From Dietzia timorensis (GTDB taxonomy: Bacteria; Actinomycetota; Actinomycetes; Mycobacteriales; Mycobacteriaceae), in assembly GCF_020742175.1 (NCBI RefSeq), contig NZ_DYXM01000216.1, positions 1 to 18,635 on the forward strand: 18,635 bases of DNA, given 5' to 3'. The notes beneath the pieces are model-generated. The model ran no database searches. It was given only the letters and a program-made list of their open reading frames with translations, and was not told the origin of the DNA. A program made the position numbers and the translations under genes. Numbering within the stretch: position 1 is the stretch's first letter; the number at the start of each line of letters is the position of its first letter. Below are positions 1 through 9,540 of the stretch, piece by piece.

Positions 1-375
1 TGACGGCCGAATGTAGGCCTTGTCGTTGACCGATAGGTTCGCCATGCGGGTCTTGTCGCCGAGAATCGAGCCGCGGGTGCGCGTGGAAGAAGGGTCGACG
101 GCGAGGACGGCCACCTTATGGCCCTCCTCGATGAGTTTCATCCCCAGCGATTCGATGAAGGTCGACTTCCCTACACCGGGTACGCCGGTGATCCCGACGC
201 GCAGGGCGTTACCCGAATCCGGCAACAGCTCCATGAGCAGAGCCTGCGCGCTCGCACGGTGGCGCCTCGCCGAGGATTCGACGAGAGTGATGGCTCGCGC
301 CACCTGCGAGCGGTCGTCCTCGCGAACGGCTGCGGCCAGGCCGGCGACGTCGATCGACGGGCGTTTCTGTACCAC
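1..375 (-). CDS. meaB: Methylmalonyl-CoA mutase-associated GTPase MeaB (5' part; runs off the left edge)
   Basis: This is the first 125 codons of a MeaB/ArgK-type G3E GTPase, which protects and reactivates methylmalonyl-CoA mutase and gates delivery of adenosylcobalamin to it. The P-loop GVPGVGKS is at residues 64-71, and the VDPSS stretch (residues 93-97) followed by STRTRGSILGDKTRM is a hallmark of the family. The gene starts with GTG (375-373), because the same frame meets the mutB stop TGA only two codons upstream (384-382). The gap to mutB is 6 bases, so the two are almost certainly cotranscribed, and translation may be coupled by reinitiation. The C-terminal two thirds lies outside the window. 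Identity comes from the motifs and from position directly after mutB, the same order as in mycobacteria. Confidence 0.93.
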   Translation of the reverse strand, partial: MVQKRPSIDVAGLAAAVREDDRSQVARAITLVESSARRHRASAQALLMELLPDSGNALRVGITGVPGVGKSTFIESLGMKLIEEGHKVAVLAVDPSSTRTRGSILGDKTRMANLSVNDKAYIRPS

Positions 376-381
376 GGGAGA

Positions 382-2625
<2,244 letters not shown>

Positions 2626-2627
2626 GT

Positions 2628-4526
2628 TTACTTGACTCCTAACTGCGAAGCGATGCCCGACATGATCTCGATGACATCCACCCCCATGGAAAGAAACTCG
2701 TCCGGTCTGTTTCGGCCTTCTGCATCGGCAAAGCTCTTCGCCGAGCCGGCGACGTACACGGCATCGGCGCCCGCGTCCCGCAGCGCAGCGACCGCGTTGG
2801 CCCCGGACTCCGCGTACCGCTTGTCGGCGCCGCAGAGCACCGCGATGAACGATCCCTGCGCCGAACCCAGTGGAGAATCGACGAAGTCCTTCGCAGCCTG
2901 CGCGTATTCGTCGACCGCCGTCACTGCGACGTCGTGAGCGACGATGCCGCCGGCGGCGAAGAGATTGACGACGAAAGTATTGCGCGCGCTACGTTCGGCG
3001 ATCTTGCCCAGGCCGAAGAATGCGACCGTGGGGCGTTCTCCGGTCTGGTCGAGAAAGTCGTCGGAGCGGTCTCGCAGCGATTCGTAGTCTTCGCCGTAGA
3101 AGTATCGTTGCGGGGCTCGCTGCTCCTTCGGGAGGGGGTTCTCCGCGAGATTGGGGAATTCGCTCAAGCCCGTGAGTGGGTGCTTCCTCTTGGCCACGAG
3201 AGTAGCGCGGGCCTCGCGCGCGGCCTCGAGGTCGGAGGCGATCTTGTCGGTCGACGAGGTCAAGCCCCCGGCGGACTCGATCTGCTGAAAGTATTCCCAT
3301 GCCGTTTCCGACAGCTCGGTGGTACGGGACTCCACGTACCAGGAGCCGCCGGCGGGATCGACGACGTGACCGAGATGGGACTCCTCGATGAGAAGAAGTT
3401 GGGTGTTTCGCGCCATGCGGCCTGCGAATGTACGCGACGTCCCGGAGAGTCCGCCGTCGAGGGCGGCGTCGAAGGCGTTGACCGTGACGTACTCGGCGCC
3501 GCCAACACCCGCGGCAAATGCGGCGACGGTGGAACGGAGCATGTTGACGTAGGGGTCGCGCCGCGTCGAGGCGGCGAGAGAGGTGACCGCATGCTGCGGA
3601 GCATCCCCTCGTTCCGGCTCGCCGAGTACCTCACACACCCGAGCCCACAGAGCTCGCGCGGCGCGCATTTTGACGATCGTCGCGAACTGATCGGGGGTCG
3701 CAGAGAAACGGAACCAGATCTGGTCGAGAGCTCGGGCGGTCGTCATGCCCGCGTCGACCAGACGCCGAACGTACTCGACGGCCGCGGCCAGGGCGATTCC
3801 GAGCTCCTGCCCGTCGGTCGCGCCGCGCTCATGTGCGCTCGCGCCGTCGGCGAGTAGGGTCCGGACGCTTTCGCCCCGCTCTGCGGCGGCGACGGCCAGG
3901 CTGGTCGCCTCGTCCGCGCTCGCCGAGGCGTAGCCGAATACGGAAGCGGTCGCGGGGGCGCACGAAGCGAGCACCCTGACGTCCTCCCGCTCCCCGGTCA
4001 GCACTCCGGACCCCGCAGCCCCGTCGATAAGCGAGAAGAGAGCCGTGGTGGTTTCGGGAGTGTCGCCTCCTGCGTCAACGATTATGGGTGCGAGTTCGAG
4101 GAAAACCCCGTCGAGCACGGAGGGAAGATCCGCGGCGGAGACATCGAGAGACAGCGCGGAGGTGCCATGTCCAAGGGAACTCAGAAGGAGATCGTTCGCG
4201 GATTTGGGGTCGCCTTCGCAGCGGAAGTGCTCGGTGACGTGCCAAGCGCTTTCGGGCAGGCCTTCGCGCTTGCCACCGCGAACGAAGGGGAACTGGCCCG
4301 GCGCGGGATGCTCAGGAATAGCGTCGAGGCCCGTGTACAGGGGGTTGACCGCGATTCCGTCGGGCGTGGTGTGGATCAACGAGCGCCAGGCGTCTTCCGG
4401 CATCTCGTCCGGATCCTTCCGGGACGTCTTGGCGAGAACATTGACGACATCCTTTTCCCAGATGGAAAAGCCTTCGGCCAGCTGCGAATCGCCGGAACTG
4501 CCGTGCGGTTGATCAGGTGAAACCAC
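2628..4526 (-). CDS. mutA: Methylmalonyl-CoA mutase small (non-catalytic) subunit
   Basis: The 632-residue protein is the small subunit paired with MutB in the heterodimeric mutase. It has the same two-domain plan: a TIM-barrel part (about residues 60-470) with the conserved ARNTQLLLIEESHLG-type segment, then a degenerate cobalamin-binding domain (about 500-632). Where MutB has DGHDRG, this chain reads GKIAERS (about 507-513), so it lacks the cobalt-ligating His, as expected for a structural subunit. The start is GTG at 4526. It is supported by AGGAAGG on the minus strand (plus-strand positions 4535-4541) 8 bases upstream, and no in-frame ATG lies near. It is the first gene of the mutA-mutB-meaB operon; mutB follows after 2 bases. 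Confidence 0.97.
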   Translation of the reverse strand: MVSPDQPHGSSGDSQLAEGFSIWEKDVVNVLAKTSRKDPDEMPEDAWRSLIHTTPDGIAVNPLYTGLDAIPEHPAPGQFPFVRGGKREGLPESAWHVTEHFRCEGDPKSANDLLLSSLGHGTSALSLDVSAADLPSVLDGVFLELAPIIVDAGGDTPETTTALFSLIDGAAGSGVLTGEREDVRVLASCAPATASVFGYASASADEATSLAVAAAERGESVRTLLADGASAHERGATDGQELGIALAAAVEYVRRLVDAGMTTARALDQIWFRFSATPDQFATIVKMRAARALWARVCEVLGEPERGDAPQHAVTSLAASTRRDPYVNMLRSTVAAFAAGVGGAEYVTVNAFDAALDGGLSGTSRTFAGRMARNTQLLLIEESHLGHVVDPAGGSWYVESRTTELSETAWEYFQQIESAGGLTSSTDKIASDLEAAREARATLVAKRKHPLTGLSEFPNLAENPLPKEQRAPQRYFYGEDYESLRDRSDDFLDQTGERPTVAFFGLGKIAERSARNTFVVNLFAAGGIVAHDVAVTAVDEYAQAAKDFVDSPLGSAQGSFIAVLCGADKRYAESGANAVAALRDAGADAVYVAGSAKSFADAEGRNRPDEFLSMGVDVIEIMSGIASQLGVK

Positions 4527-4534
4527 GCCTGATG

Positions 4535-4541
4535 CCTTCCT
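4535..4541 (-). promoter_or_regulatory. Shine-Dalgarno site deciding the mutA GTG start
   Basis: The minus strand reads AGGAAGG here, 8 bases before GTG at 4526. It is the strongest ribosome-binding sequence in the leader and fixes the non-ATG start of mutA. Confidence 0.7.
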
Positions 4542-4591
4542 GTTGGATATGGACTTCGTCTGCGGAGCAACCTTAGTCGAACGTGTTTCAA

Positions 4592-4620
4592 TTTATAATC
4601 GACAGGTTGTGTTAATTAAA
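4592..4620 (-). promoter_or_regulatory. Candidate promoter for mutA-mutB-meaB
   Basis: The 95-base gap between the DedA-like gene and mutA holds an AT-rich island that stands out from its GC-rich surroundings. On the minus strand a TATAAA -10-like hexamer (plus 4592-4597) lies 17 bases from a weak TTTAAT -35-like hexamer (plus 4615-4620). That would place the transcription start near 4585 and give a leader of about 58 bases. The -10 match is good and the -35 match poor. This is an inference from spacing and composition only. Confidence 0.3.
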
Positions 4621-4621
4621 G

Positions 4622-5005
4622 CTAACCGCTGATTGCGTTCCAAATCACAGTGAAAAGTACGGTCCCTGCAGTGGCGTAGATGGTCGCCCAGATGATTGAG
4701 CCGACCGTCACCGCAGGAAGATAACGGCGCACCGGCATTCGCATCGCGCCCGCGGAAAAATTGATCGCCGTCTGCAGGCCGATGGTGAGAAAGGACAGCG
4801 GGACCGCCGCCACGCCCCATGTCGCCATGATGTCGCGGGCGCGGTACATGGATTTGCCCTCGAGTCGGTTCTGCAGGCGCCGGGACTTTCGGCCACCACT
4901 GTCGGCCGCACGACCGAGCCAATAGGTGGCGTTGGCGCGCAGCATGACGATCACGAACAGGATGCCGAACGCCATGGCGAACGGTAATTCACGGATTGCT
5001 TCCAT
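4622..5005 (-). CDS. Small DedA/VTT-like membrane protein (127 aa)
   Basis: The 127-residue hydrophobic protein has likely membrane segments at about residues 8-23, 62-83 and 97-123, with a basic loop at 39-57. The C-terminal half resembles the core of DedA (SNARE-associated/VTT) proteins: an AGAMRMPVRRYL segment followed by a Gly-x(3)-Trp helix (G102, W106). Two features are odd. It is well short of a full DedA protein (about 200 residues). The usual R-F-x-P-x-x-R motif, essential in E. coli DedA homologues, reads SFLTIGLQ here (71-78), so both arginines are missing. The start is ATG at 5005 with no clear Shine-Dalgarno sequence. It lies 54 bases downstream of the heme oxygenase gene on the same strand and is probably cotranscribed with it. 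Family placement is moderate; the function is unknown, perhaps lipid or membrane homeostasis. Confidence 0.75.
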   Translation of the reverse strand: MEAIRELPFAMAFGILFVIVMLRANATYWLGRAADSGGRKSRRLQNRLEGKSMYRARDIMATWGVAAVPLSFLTIGLQTAINFSAGAMRMPVRRYLPAVTVGSIIWATIYATAGTVLFTVIWNAISG

Positions 5006-5059
5006 ATATGGGCGGGCGCCGTGGGTCGGGACGGCACCGTCGACTCTTTTCTACTCGGC

Positions 5060-5743
5060 CTACGATTCGGCTACCACTGGTTCGAGCGCTCGGAATAGCG
5101 CCGTGTTGTGTGCGAAGGCATTCGAGGCGCCGGCGAGCGCCAGGGCGCGGGTGGCCTCGTCCAGCGGAAGCTGATCGAGTGCCGCGCGGTAGGAGTCCTT
5201 GAAGACCTTCGGCTTTTCGATGTCGAAGGAGTAGAAGCTCAGCGACTCCGCCGGAATCGAATACGCCCTCGACACCAGGCGGGATACGACTTGGCCGCCC
5301 GAGAGGTCGCCGAGGTAGCGCACGTAGTGGTGCCCCGCGAGCGACGCCGCGGCCTCGCGCGAATCCGACGCCCCGAGCTCTCGAAGCTCGGCGACATAAG
5401 CCTGCGTGGGAGCATGCGGCTCGCGCTCGAACTCGACGCCGGCGGCGGAGAGCGCATCAAGGTCCGCGCGTAGCGAGGCCGTGCGCTCGAGCCGCGCATC
5501 ATGCAAGGGAGCAAGGAACTCGGAATTGGCGTGCGCGCCTATTGCGTCTTCGAGCGCGTCGTAGACGTGGAGGTACTGCGCATGGAGAGCGGCGAGCGCG
5601 GCCGTTCCCGTCGATGCGTCCAGATCCCCGCGCAACAGGGTGTCCATGAAGATGCTGTGCTCGGCCTCCTCGTGGACTTTCGCGGTAGCACTCTTGAGTT
5701 CGGTGGAGAACGCCGTCGCGTGGGAAATCTCAGTTGCGGTCAT
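5060..5743 (-). CDS. hmuO: Biliverdin-producing heme oxygenase (HmuO type)
   Basis: The 227-residue cytosolic enzyme opens the heme macrocycle to biliverdin, CO and Fe2+, releasing iron from heme. It aligns well with Corynebacterium diphtheriae HmuO (215 aa). The N-terminal helix motif AKVHEEAEHS places the proximal heme ligand at His24. The distal helix signature HHYVRYLGDLSGGQV is at 138-152 with the flexible glycines (G145, G149) and Asp146. The frame is open for 27 further codons upstream (to 5824), but that segment resembles nothing in the family. The ATG at 5743 has AGAAGGA about 12 bases upstream and gives the expected N-terminus. A candidate DtxR/IdeR box lies about 90 bases upstream, which suggests induction by iron starvation. 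The DedA-like gene follows. Confidence 0.95.
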   Translation of the reverse strand: MTATEISHATAFSTELKSATAKVHEEAEHSIFMDTLLRGDLDASTGTAALAALHAQYLHVYDALEDAIGAHANSEFLAPLHDARLERTASLRADLDALSAAGVEFEREPHAPTQAYVAELRELGASDSREAAASLAGHHYVRYLGDLSGGQVVSRLVSRAYSIPAESLSFYSFDIEKPKVFKDSYRAALDQLPLDEATRALALAGASNAFAHNTALFRALEPVVAES

Positions 5744-5830
5744 GTTGTCTCGCTGTCCTTCTGTAGGGCACAAGGGTGGGCTTGTACCCAAGAACGTATT
5801 TGACGGGCCCCTGTAGGACATCAACCAAAA

Positions 5831-5849
5831 GTATGAAAGCCTATCCTAT
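5831..5849. promoter_or_regulatory. Candidate DtxR/IdeR iron box between hmuO and the TVP38-type gene
   Basis: The 19 bases at this position match the DtxR/IdeR consensus TTAGGTTAGSCTAACCTAA at 13 of 19 positions by my count. The centre and right half (AGCCTAnCCTA, 5838-5848) are nearly perfect and the left half is weaker. The site lies in the 162-base region between the divergent hmuO (start 5743) and TVP38-type gene (start 5906), so it could serve either or both. The match was read by eye and no genome background was available. Confidence 0.55.
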
Positions 5850-5905
5850 CTTAGACTGATAAAGCTGGTAGCTGGTCGACAGTCGGGGCGTACTACCCTT
5901 GCAGG

Positions 5906-6625
5906 ATGACGTCGGACAACGAACCGGTCGATGACCATAAGGACGGCCACGTATCCGTAATGCGCGTGGCGGTCTTCGTTCTCGCGCTTGTGGCGTTGTT
6001 CGTCGCGGCCACGATGCTGCCCCTGCCGGAGTTGGCGGACATCCGTGTGTGGTCGGTCGAGCTCGGATCCTGGTTTGTGGTGGCGTTTTTCGTCGCCCAC
6101 GCCGCGGCGTGCATTCTGCCTATCCCGCGGTCGACCTTCACCTATGCCGCGAGCGTGCTATTCGCGCCAGGCACCGCGCTAGCGGTGTGCCTGGGAGCAA
6201 GCGCGATCTCCGCCGGCGCAGCCTTCTACGGCATCCGTCGCTTCGGCTACGACGTCGCCGCGCCCCTGCGAAGCCACCCTCGCCTCGACGGAATCAATAC
6301 CCACCTGGCCAGACGCGGATGGGCCGCGGTCCTCAGCCTGCGCATGGTCCCTGCCGTGCCGTTCTCTGTGCTCAACTACGCCGCGGCGCTCACGCCGATG
6401 GGCTGGCGCCCGTTTCTTGTGGCGACGATGGTGGGAAGCGTTCCGGGAACGGCGGCGGCGATCATATTCGGCAATTCGCTCACCACAGGTGCAGGAGAAA
6501 AAGCGATCGTGGCGACGGTGGTCATCGCGCTTCTCGGCCTAATCGGTCTGTTTATCGATTCCCGAGTGCCCACCCGCCCACCGAAATTCCCAGGCGGAGG
6601 CGAGCCGGGCGCCGAAGCGCGTTAG
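5906..6625 (+). CDS. TVP38/TMEM64-family (VTT domain) membrane protein
   Basis: The 239-residue integral membrane protein has about six hydrophobic segments (roughly 19-37, 55-72, 80-103, 139-160, 167-190, 199-217), a charged N-terminus and a Pro/Gly-rich C-terminal tail (222-239). The family signature is clear: LRMVPAVPFSVLNYAAALT at about 145-163, with R146, P149, P152, F153 and N157, followed by the F-x(3)-T-x(3)-G-x(2)-P-G helix. VTT proteins are related to scramblases and polyprenyl-lipid transporters; the substrate here is unknown. It corresponds in position to M. tuberculosis Rv1491c. The ATG at 5906 directly follows GCAGG, too close for a normal ribosome site, so the start could be leaderless or lie at the ATG at 5960. 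It diverges from hmuO and converges with the DUF3097 gene, 8 bases apart. Confidence 0.88.
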   Translation: MTSDNEPVDDHKDGHVSVMRVAVFVLALVALFVAATMLPLPELADIRVWSVELGSWFVVAFFVAHAAACILPIPRSTFTYAASVLFAPGTALAVCLGASAISAGAAFYGIRRFGYDVAAPLRSHPRLDGINTHLARRGWAAVLSLRMVPAVPFSVLNYAAALTPMGWRPFLVATMVGSVPGTAAAIIFGNSLTTGAGEKAIVATVVIALLGLIGLFIDSRVPTRPPKFPGGGEPGAEAR

Positions 6626-6633
6626 CACCGAAG

Positions 6634-7443
6634 CTACTCGGTCACGAAGTCTACGAGCTGTTCGACGGCGCCGAGCAGCGCCGGTTCGATGTCTCGGAAC
6701 GAAGACACAGAAGACAGGATGTGTGCCCAGGCATCGCGTGGATCCGTCCAGCCCACGCGCTTGCACACGCCGGTCTTCCAGTCCTCCCCCATGGGAACGT
6801 CGGGCCAGGCATCGATTCCGACGACGCTCGGCTTCACCGCCTGCCAGATATCGACATACGGGTGTCCGGTCACCAGAACATACTGGCCGACGTTTTGCAC
6901 CAGTCGCGACTCCTTCGACCCCTGGACGAGGTGATCGACGAGCACCCCGAGACGGGCATCGTCGTTCGGGGCGAACTCGGCGATCTTCGGCCCCAGATCG
7001 TCGATGCCGCCGAGGGGCTCGACCACCACTCCCTCGACCCTCAGGTCGTGGCCCCAGATTTTCTCGACCAGCGCGGCATCGTGCAGTCCCTCGACCCAGA
7101 TGCGCCCCGCCCGAGCCGTCCTGGCGCGAAGACCCTCTACCCGGCGGGAACCCGAAGCCGTGCGTACCGGTCCCTGCTTCTTGGGCTTGGGCTTTTCCAG
7201 GGTCACTGTCTCCCCATCGATGAGAAACCCACCCGGACGCATCTTGAACAGCCTGATCAGCCCGTGACGGTCCTCGAGCTGCGCGAACTCCCCATCGGGG
7301 TTGCGAGTCACGCCGACAATCGCCCCACAAAAGCCGCTGAGTGCATCCTCGACGACGAGATCCTTCTCGGCGGCGACTACGCGAAAATCGCGCTTCGACC
7401 GTCGCGGGGTGGAGAGAACGTCACGTCCGTATCGATCAGCCAT
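6634..7443 (-). CDS. DUF3097 family protein, TOPRIM-like motifs
   Basis: The 269-residue soluble protein of the actinobacterial DUF3097 family has no experimentally known function that I can cite. The N-terminal part (about 18-85) looks like a small beta-rich domain, followed by a Lys/Pro linker (84-92). The central part has motifs resembling a TOPRIM nucleotidyl-transferase/nuclease fold. These are WVEGLHDA (116-123: E118, H121, D122), a hydrophobic strand ending in EPLGGIDDL (142-150), and GVLVDHLVQGSKESRL (166-181: D170, G175, K177, E178), which recalls the DPDxxG region of RNase M5. The frame is open upstream to 8049, but that extension is antisense to the next gene. The ATG at 7443 gives the family N-terminus MADRYGRDVL and lacks a strong Shine-Dalgarno sequence. 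Family membership is confident; the TOPRIM reading is inference. Confidence 0.85.
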   Translation of the reverse strand: MADRYGRDVLSTPRRSKRDFRVVAAEKDLVVEDALSGFCGAIVGVTRNPDGEFAQLEDRHGLIRLFKMRPGGFLIDGETVTLEKPKPKKQGPVRTASGSRRVEGLRARTARAGRIWVEGLHDAALVEKIWGHDLRVEGVVVEPLGGIDDLGPKIAEFAPNDDARLGVLVDHLVQGSKESRLVQNVGQYVLVTGHPYVDIWQAVKPSVVGIDAWPDVPMGEDWKTGVCKRVGWTDPRDAWAHILSSVSSFRDIEPALLGAVEQLVDFVTE

Positions 7444-7504
7444 GGCACCAAATATTACGTCGGCCCCCTTCCGAGCTGCGTGATGACACGCGACAGGCGT
7501 ACCG

Positions 7505-8428
7505 TTGTCGCCGATGCACACCTGTTTGCCCACTTTCGCCGCGCACCTGCCCTCCGCAGCCTGGGGAGGTGCGGCGATCGATGCCGGAATCCACGCCCTT
7601 CTCGGGGCATCCCCGCTCGCGAAAGTCGCGCTAGGCGACGGTTTCGGCCGAGACTTGTCCGCGGAGGGCGCGCACTGGGAGCGCTTCCGCGCCGAGCTGG
7701 GCGCGGCAGATGGTACGGCGATGCTCGACGTCGGGAAGCTGTACACGGAATCGGTGCTCCTGCTCCGCGCGATCGCCGCCTCCGATACATCTGTAGAAGC
7801 CGCCGAAGTGCTCACCCTCGCGCCCGCCACTGCCGGAGACCTGTCGGCGCTGCCTCCGCACTCCGAGCTCTCAGCCCACGCGATGTCACAGGGCGGCGTC
7901 GTCATACTGCGCGAACCCCGTTCAAGTATGACGGCGGTGGTGGCTATTCCCCCGGCCCGCACGGAACACGTCTGGAACGTACGGCTGTTCTCCGAGGTGC
8001 CGATGGCGCCACAGGCGCCGTCGATCTCGCACGCCACGGCCGAGCTCACCGATTCGGTTCACGGGGCCGCGGAGATCATCGCCGCGTCCTCCGGTGCCTT
8101 CAGAGCGGGCGAAGGTTCCGCACCGGCGATGCCGGAGAACATGCCCACCGATTTACCTTCGGCGTTCGGTGGCCGCGCGGCGCAGCTCATCGAGCGCGCC
8201 GACACGATCGAGAACATCAGGATGATGGCCAACGCCGCGGAATCGCGGCGAGGAGCGCCCGCGGAACAACAGCCGGCTTTGTGGAAGCTTCAGTCCGCCG
8301 TCAACCTTGCACGAAGGGCCGCGGTGTCCGGCTTCGCGGCCGAACAGCTCGAGCAGTTCCGGGCACGTTCCGGATCGGCGAACTCCCCGGCGTACCGGGA
8401 TCCGAACGCCCAGTCCTGGGCGAACTAA
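7505..8428 (+). CDS. Conserved hypothetical protein (position of M. tuberculosis Rv1486c)
   Basis: I do not recognise a domain in this 307-residue Ala-rich soluble protein, which has no signal peptide or membrane segment. Coding is supported by length, GC-rich third positions and synteny: a gene on the strand opposite hemH and adjoining its 3' end sits here in mycobacteria (Rv1486c, from memory). The N-terminal half is of mixed character (with HWERFRAELG at 57-66). The C-terminal 90 residues are helical and charged (IERADTIENIRMM, then ALWKLQSAVNLARRAAVSGF). In-frame TGA codons precede TTG at 7505, which has AGG 7 bases upstream; the alternative start is ATG at 7514. Its stop TAA (8426-8428) overlaps the convergent hemH stop by three bases. 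Its start faces the DUF3097 gene across 61 bases. Confidence 0.8.
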   Translation: MSPMHTCLPTFAAHLPSAAWGGAAIDAGIHALLGASPLAKVALGDGFGRDLSAEGAHWERFRAELGAADGTAMLDVGKLYTESVLLLRAIAASDTSVEAAEVLTLAPATAGDLSALPPHSELSAHAMSQGGVVILREPRSSMTAVVAIPPARTEHVWNVRLFSEVPMAPQAPSISHATAELTDSVHGAAEIIAASSGAFRAGEGSAPAMPENMPTDLPSAFGGRAAQLIERADTIENIRMMANAAESRRGAPAEQQPALWKLQSAVNLARRAAVSGFAAEQLEQFRARSGSANSPAYRDPNAQSWAN

Positions 8429-9540
8429 CGACGGCCGGGGATGTCGCAGCACGCGGTCCCACACGAGACGCCGTTGGCGCGGCACCCGTAAGACGGCACT
8501 TCTCCGAGCCGTTCGGGGCCCGTGCCGGTTTCGACTTCGGCGAGGAGATCGAGCACCAGGCGAGCGAACTCAGGGGTGTCTCCGGGAGTGGCGACGCGCC
8601 TCAGGGAGACTCCGAGCGACTCGCACTCCTCGGCGAGTTCGTTGTCGAGATCCCACACGACCTCGACATGGTCGGAGATGAACCCGATGGGACACACGAC
8701 GAGCGAGGTCTCCCCCGCATCAGCCAGTGCAGTTGCATGGTCGACGATGTCGGGCTCGAGCCACTGGACCTGAGGCGGTCCGGAACGCGATTGCCAGACG
8801 AGGTCGAAATCGTCCACGCCGACCGCCGAGGCAACGAGTTCCGCCGTGGAACGGACCTGACGGCTGTAGAGCCCTCGGCTCTCCTCGCCCGGGCCGGCGG
8901 CCTTGTCGGCGGACAAGGGGATGGAATGGGCGGTGAAGACGAGTCGTGGCCGTTCTCCGGCGTCGCGGGCGGCTTCGAGTTGTGCCCTCGTTGCAGCGGC
9001 GAATGTGGAGATGAACTTCTCGGTCGAAAAGAATTGTCCCAGCTTGATCATCTCCGGAGCACTGTCACCCACCGCGGCGCGGGCGCGCGCGATGTCCTCG
9101 TGGTACTGGCCGCACCCGGAGTATCCGGCCCACGCGGACGTCGCGAACACCGCTGCCCTGGCGATTCCTCGCTCGGCGAGCTCTGCGGTGACGTCCTCGA
9201 TGTAAGGCGCCCAATTGCGGTTGGCGAAGAACACCGGAAGCTCACGTCCGCGCGCCGCCAGCTCGGCGCGGATATTCTCGATGATCTCGAGGTTGAGGTC
9301 GTTGAGTGGGCTTCTGCCGCCGAGGTGATAGTAGTGCTCGGCAACCTCTTCGAGCCGCTCGCGCGGAATCCCCCGCCCGCGGGTCACGTTCTCGAGAAAG
9401 GGCATGACGTCCTCGGGCGACTCCGGCCCGCCGAACGACAGCAGGATCAGCGCGTCGACGGGTCCGCTCCCTGCCGCTGACGGGGTGAGGGTCGGGGCCG
9501 GGGTGGTGGGAGTGAAAGACGTGTTCTCAGGCGAAGGCAA
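8425..9540 (-). CDS. hemH: Ferrochelatase, actinobacterial [2Fe-2S] type (coproporphyrin ferrochelatase)
   Basis: This about 371-residue enzyme inserts Fe2+ into a porphyrin. Actinobacterial members act on coproporphyrin III in the coproporphyrin-dependent heme pathway (CpfC). The N-terminal DALILLSFGGPESPEDVMPFL is diagnostic. The catalytic His is in FTAHSIP (His205) and the conserved Glu in SDHVEVVWDLD (Glu293). An internal Cys143 (YSGCGQY) and four C-terminal cysteines in C-x6-C-x3-C-C (353, 360, 364, 365) are the expected [2Fe-2S] ligands, as in M. tuberculosis HemZ. The start is uncertain: no ATG or GTG precedes the core. TTG at 9540 sits 11 bases after GGAGG, while TTG at 9549 is only 2 bases from it, so I chose 9540. 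Either overlaps the inhA end, which indicates translational coupling. The first 25 residues are Pro/Thr-rich. Confidence 0.94.
   Translation of the reverse strand: MPSPENTSFTPTTPAPTLTPSAAGSGPVDALILLSFGGPESPEDVMPFLENVTRGRGIPRERLEEVAEHYYHLGGRSPLNDLNLEIIENIRAELAARGRELPVFFANRNWAPYIEDVTAELAERGIARAAVFATSAWAGYSGCGQYHEDIARARAAVGDSAPEMIKLGQFFSTEKFISTFAAATRAQLEAARDAGERPRLVFTAHSIPLSADKAAGPGEESRGLYSRQVRSTAELVASAVGVDDFDLVWQSRSGPPQVQWLEPDIVDHATALADAGETSLVVCPIGFISDHVEVVWDLDNELAEECESLGVSLRRVATPGDTPEFARLVLDLLAEVETGTGPERLGEVPSYGCRANGVSCGTACCDIPGRR

Noticed and set aside
4527..4621. Possible small RNA or mobile-element scar in the AT-rich gap before mutA
   Set aside because: There are no terminal repeats, target duplications or strong hairpin. 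The AT-rich bases are adequately explained as a promoter region.
5744..5824. Upstream extension of hmuO by 27 codons
   Set aside because: The residues resemble no heme oxygenase N-terminus, while ATG at 5743 has a ribosome site and gives the family start. The segment is leader and control region.
7444..8049. Upstream extension of the DUF3097 frame
   Set aside because: It is antisense to the unknown plus-strand gene, Ser/Ala/Arg-rich, and outside the family's normal length.
6049..9480. A plus-strand open frame of 1143 codons crossing several genes
   Set aside because: It runs through the TVP38-type gene and the unknown gene in another frame and antisense to DUF3097 and hemH. The translation is Arg/Gly/Pro-rich with no family resemblance. 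It reflects GC-rich third positions, not a gene.
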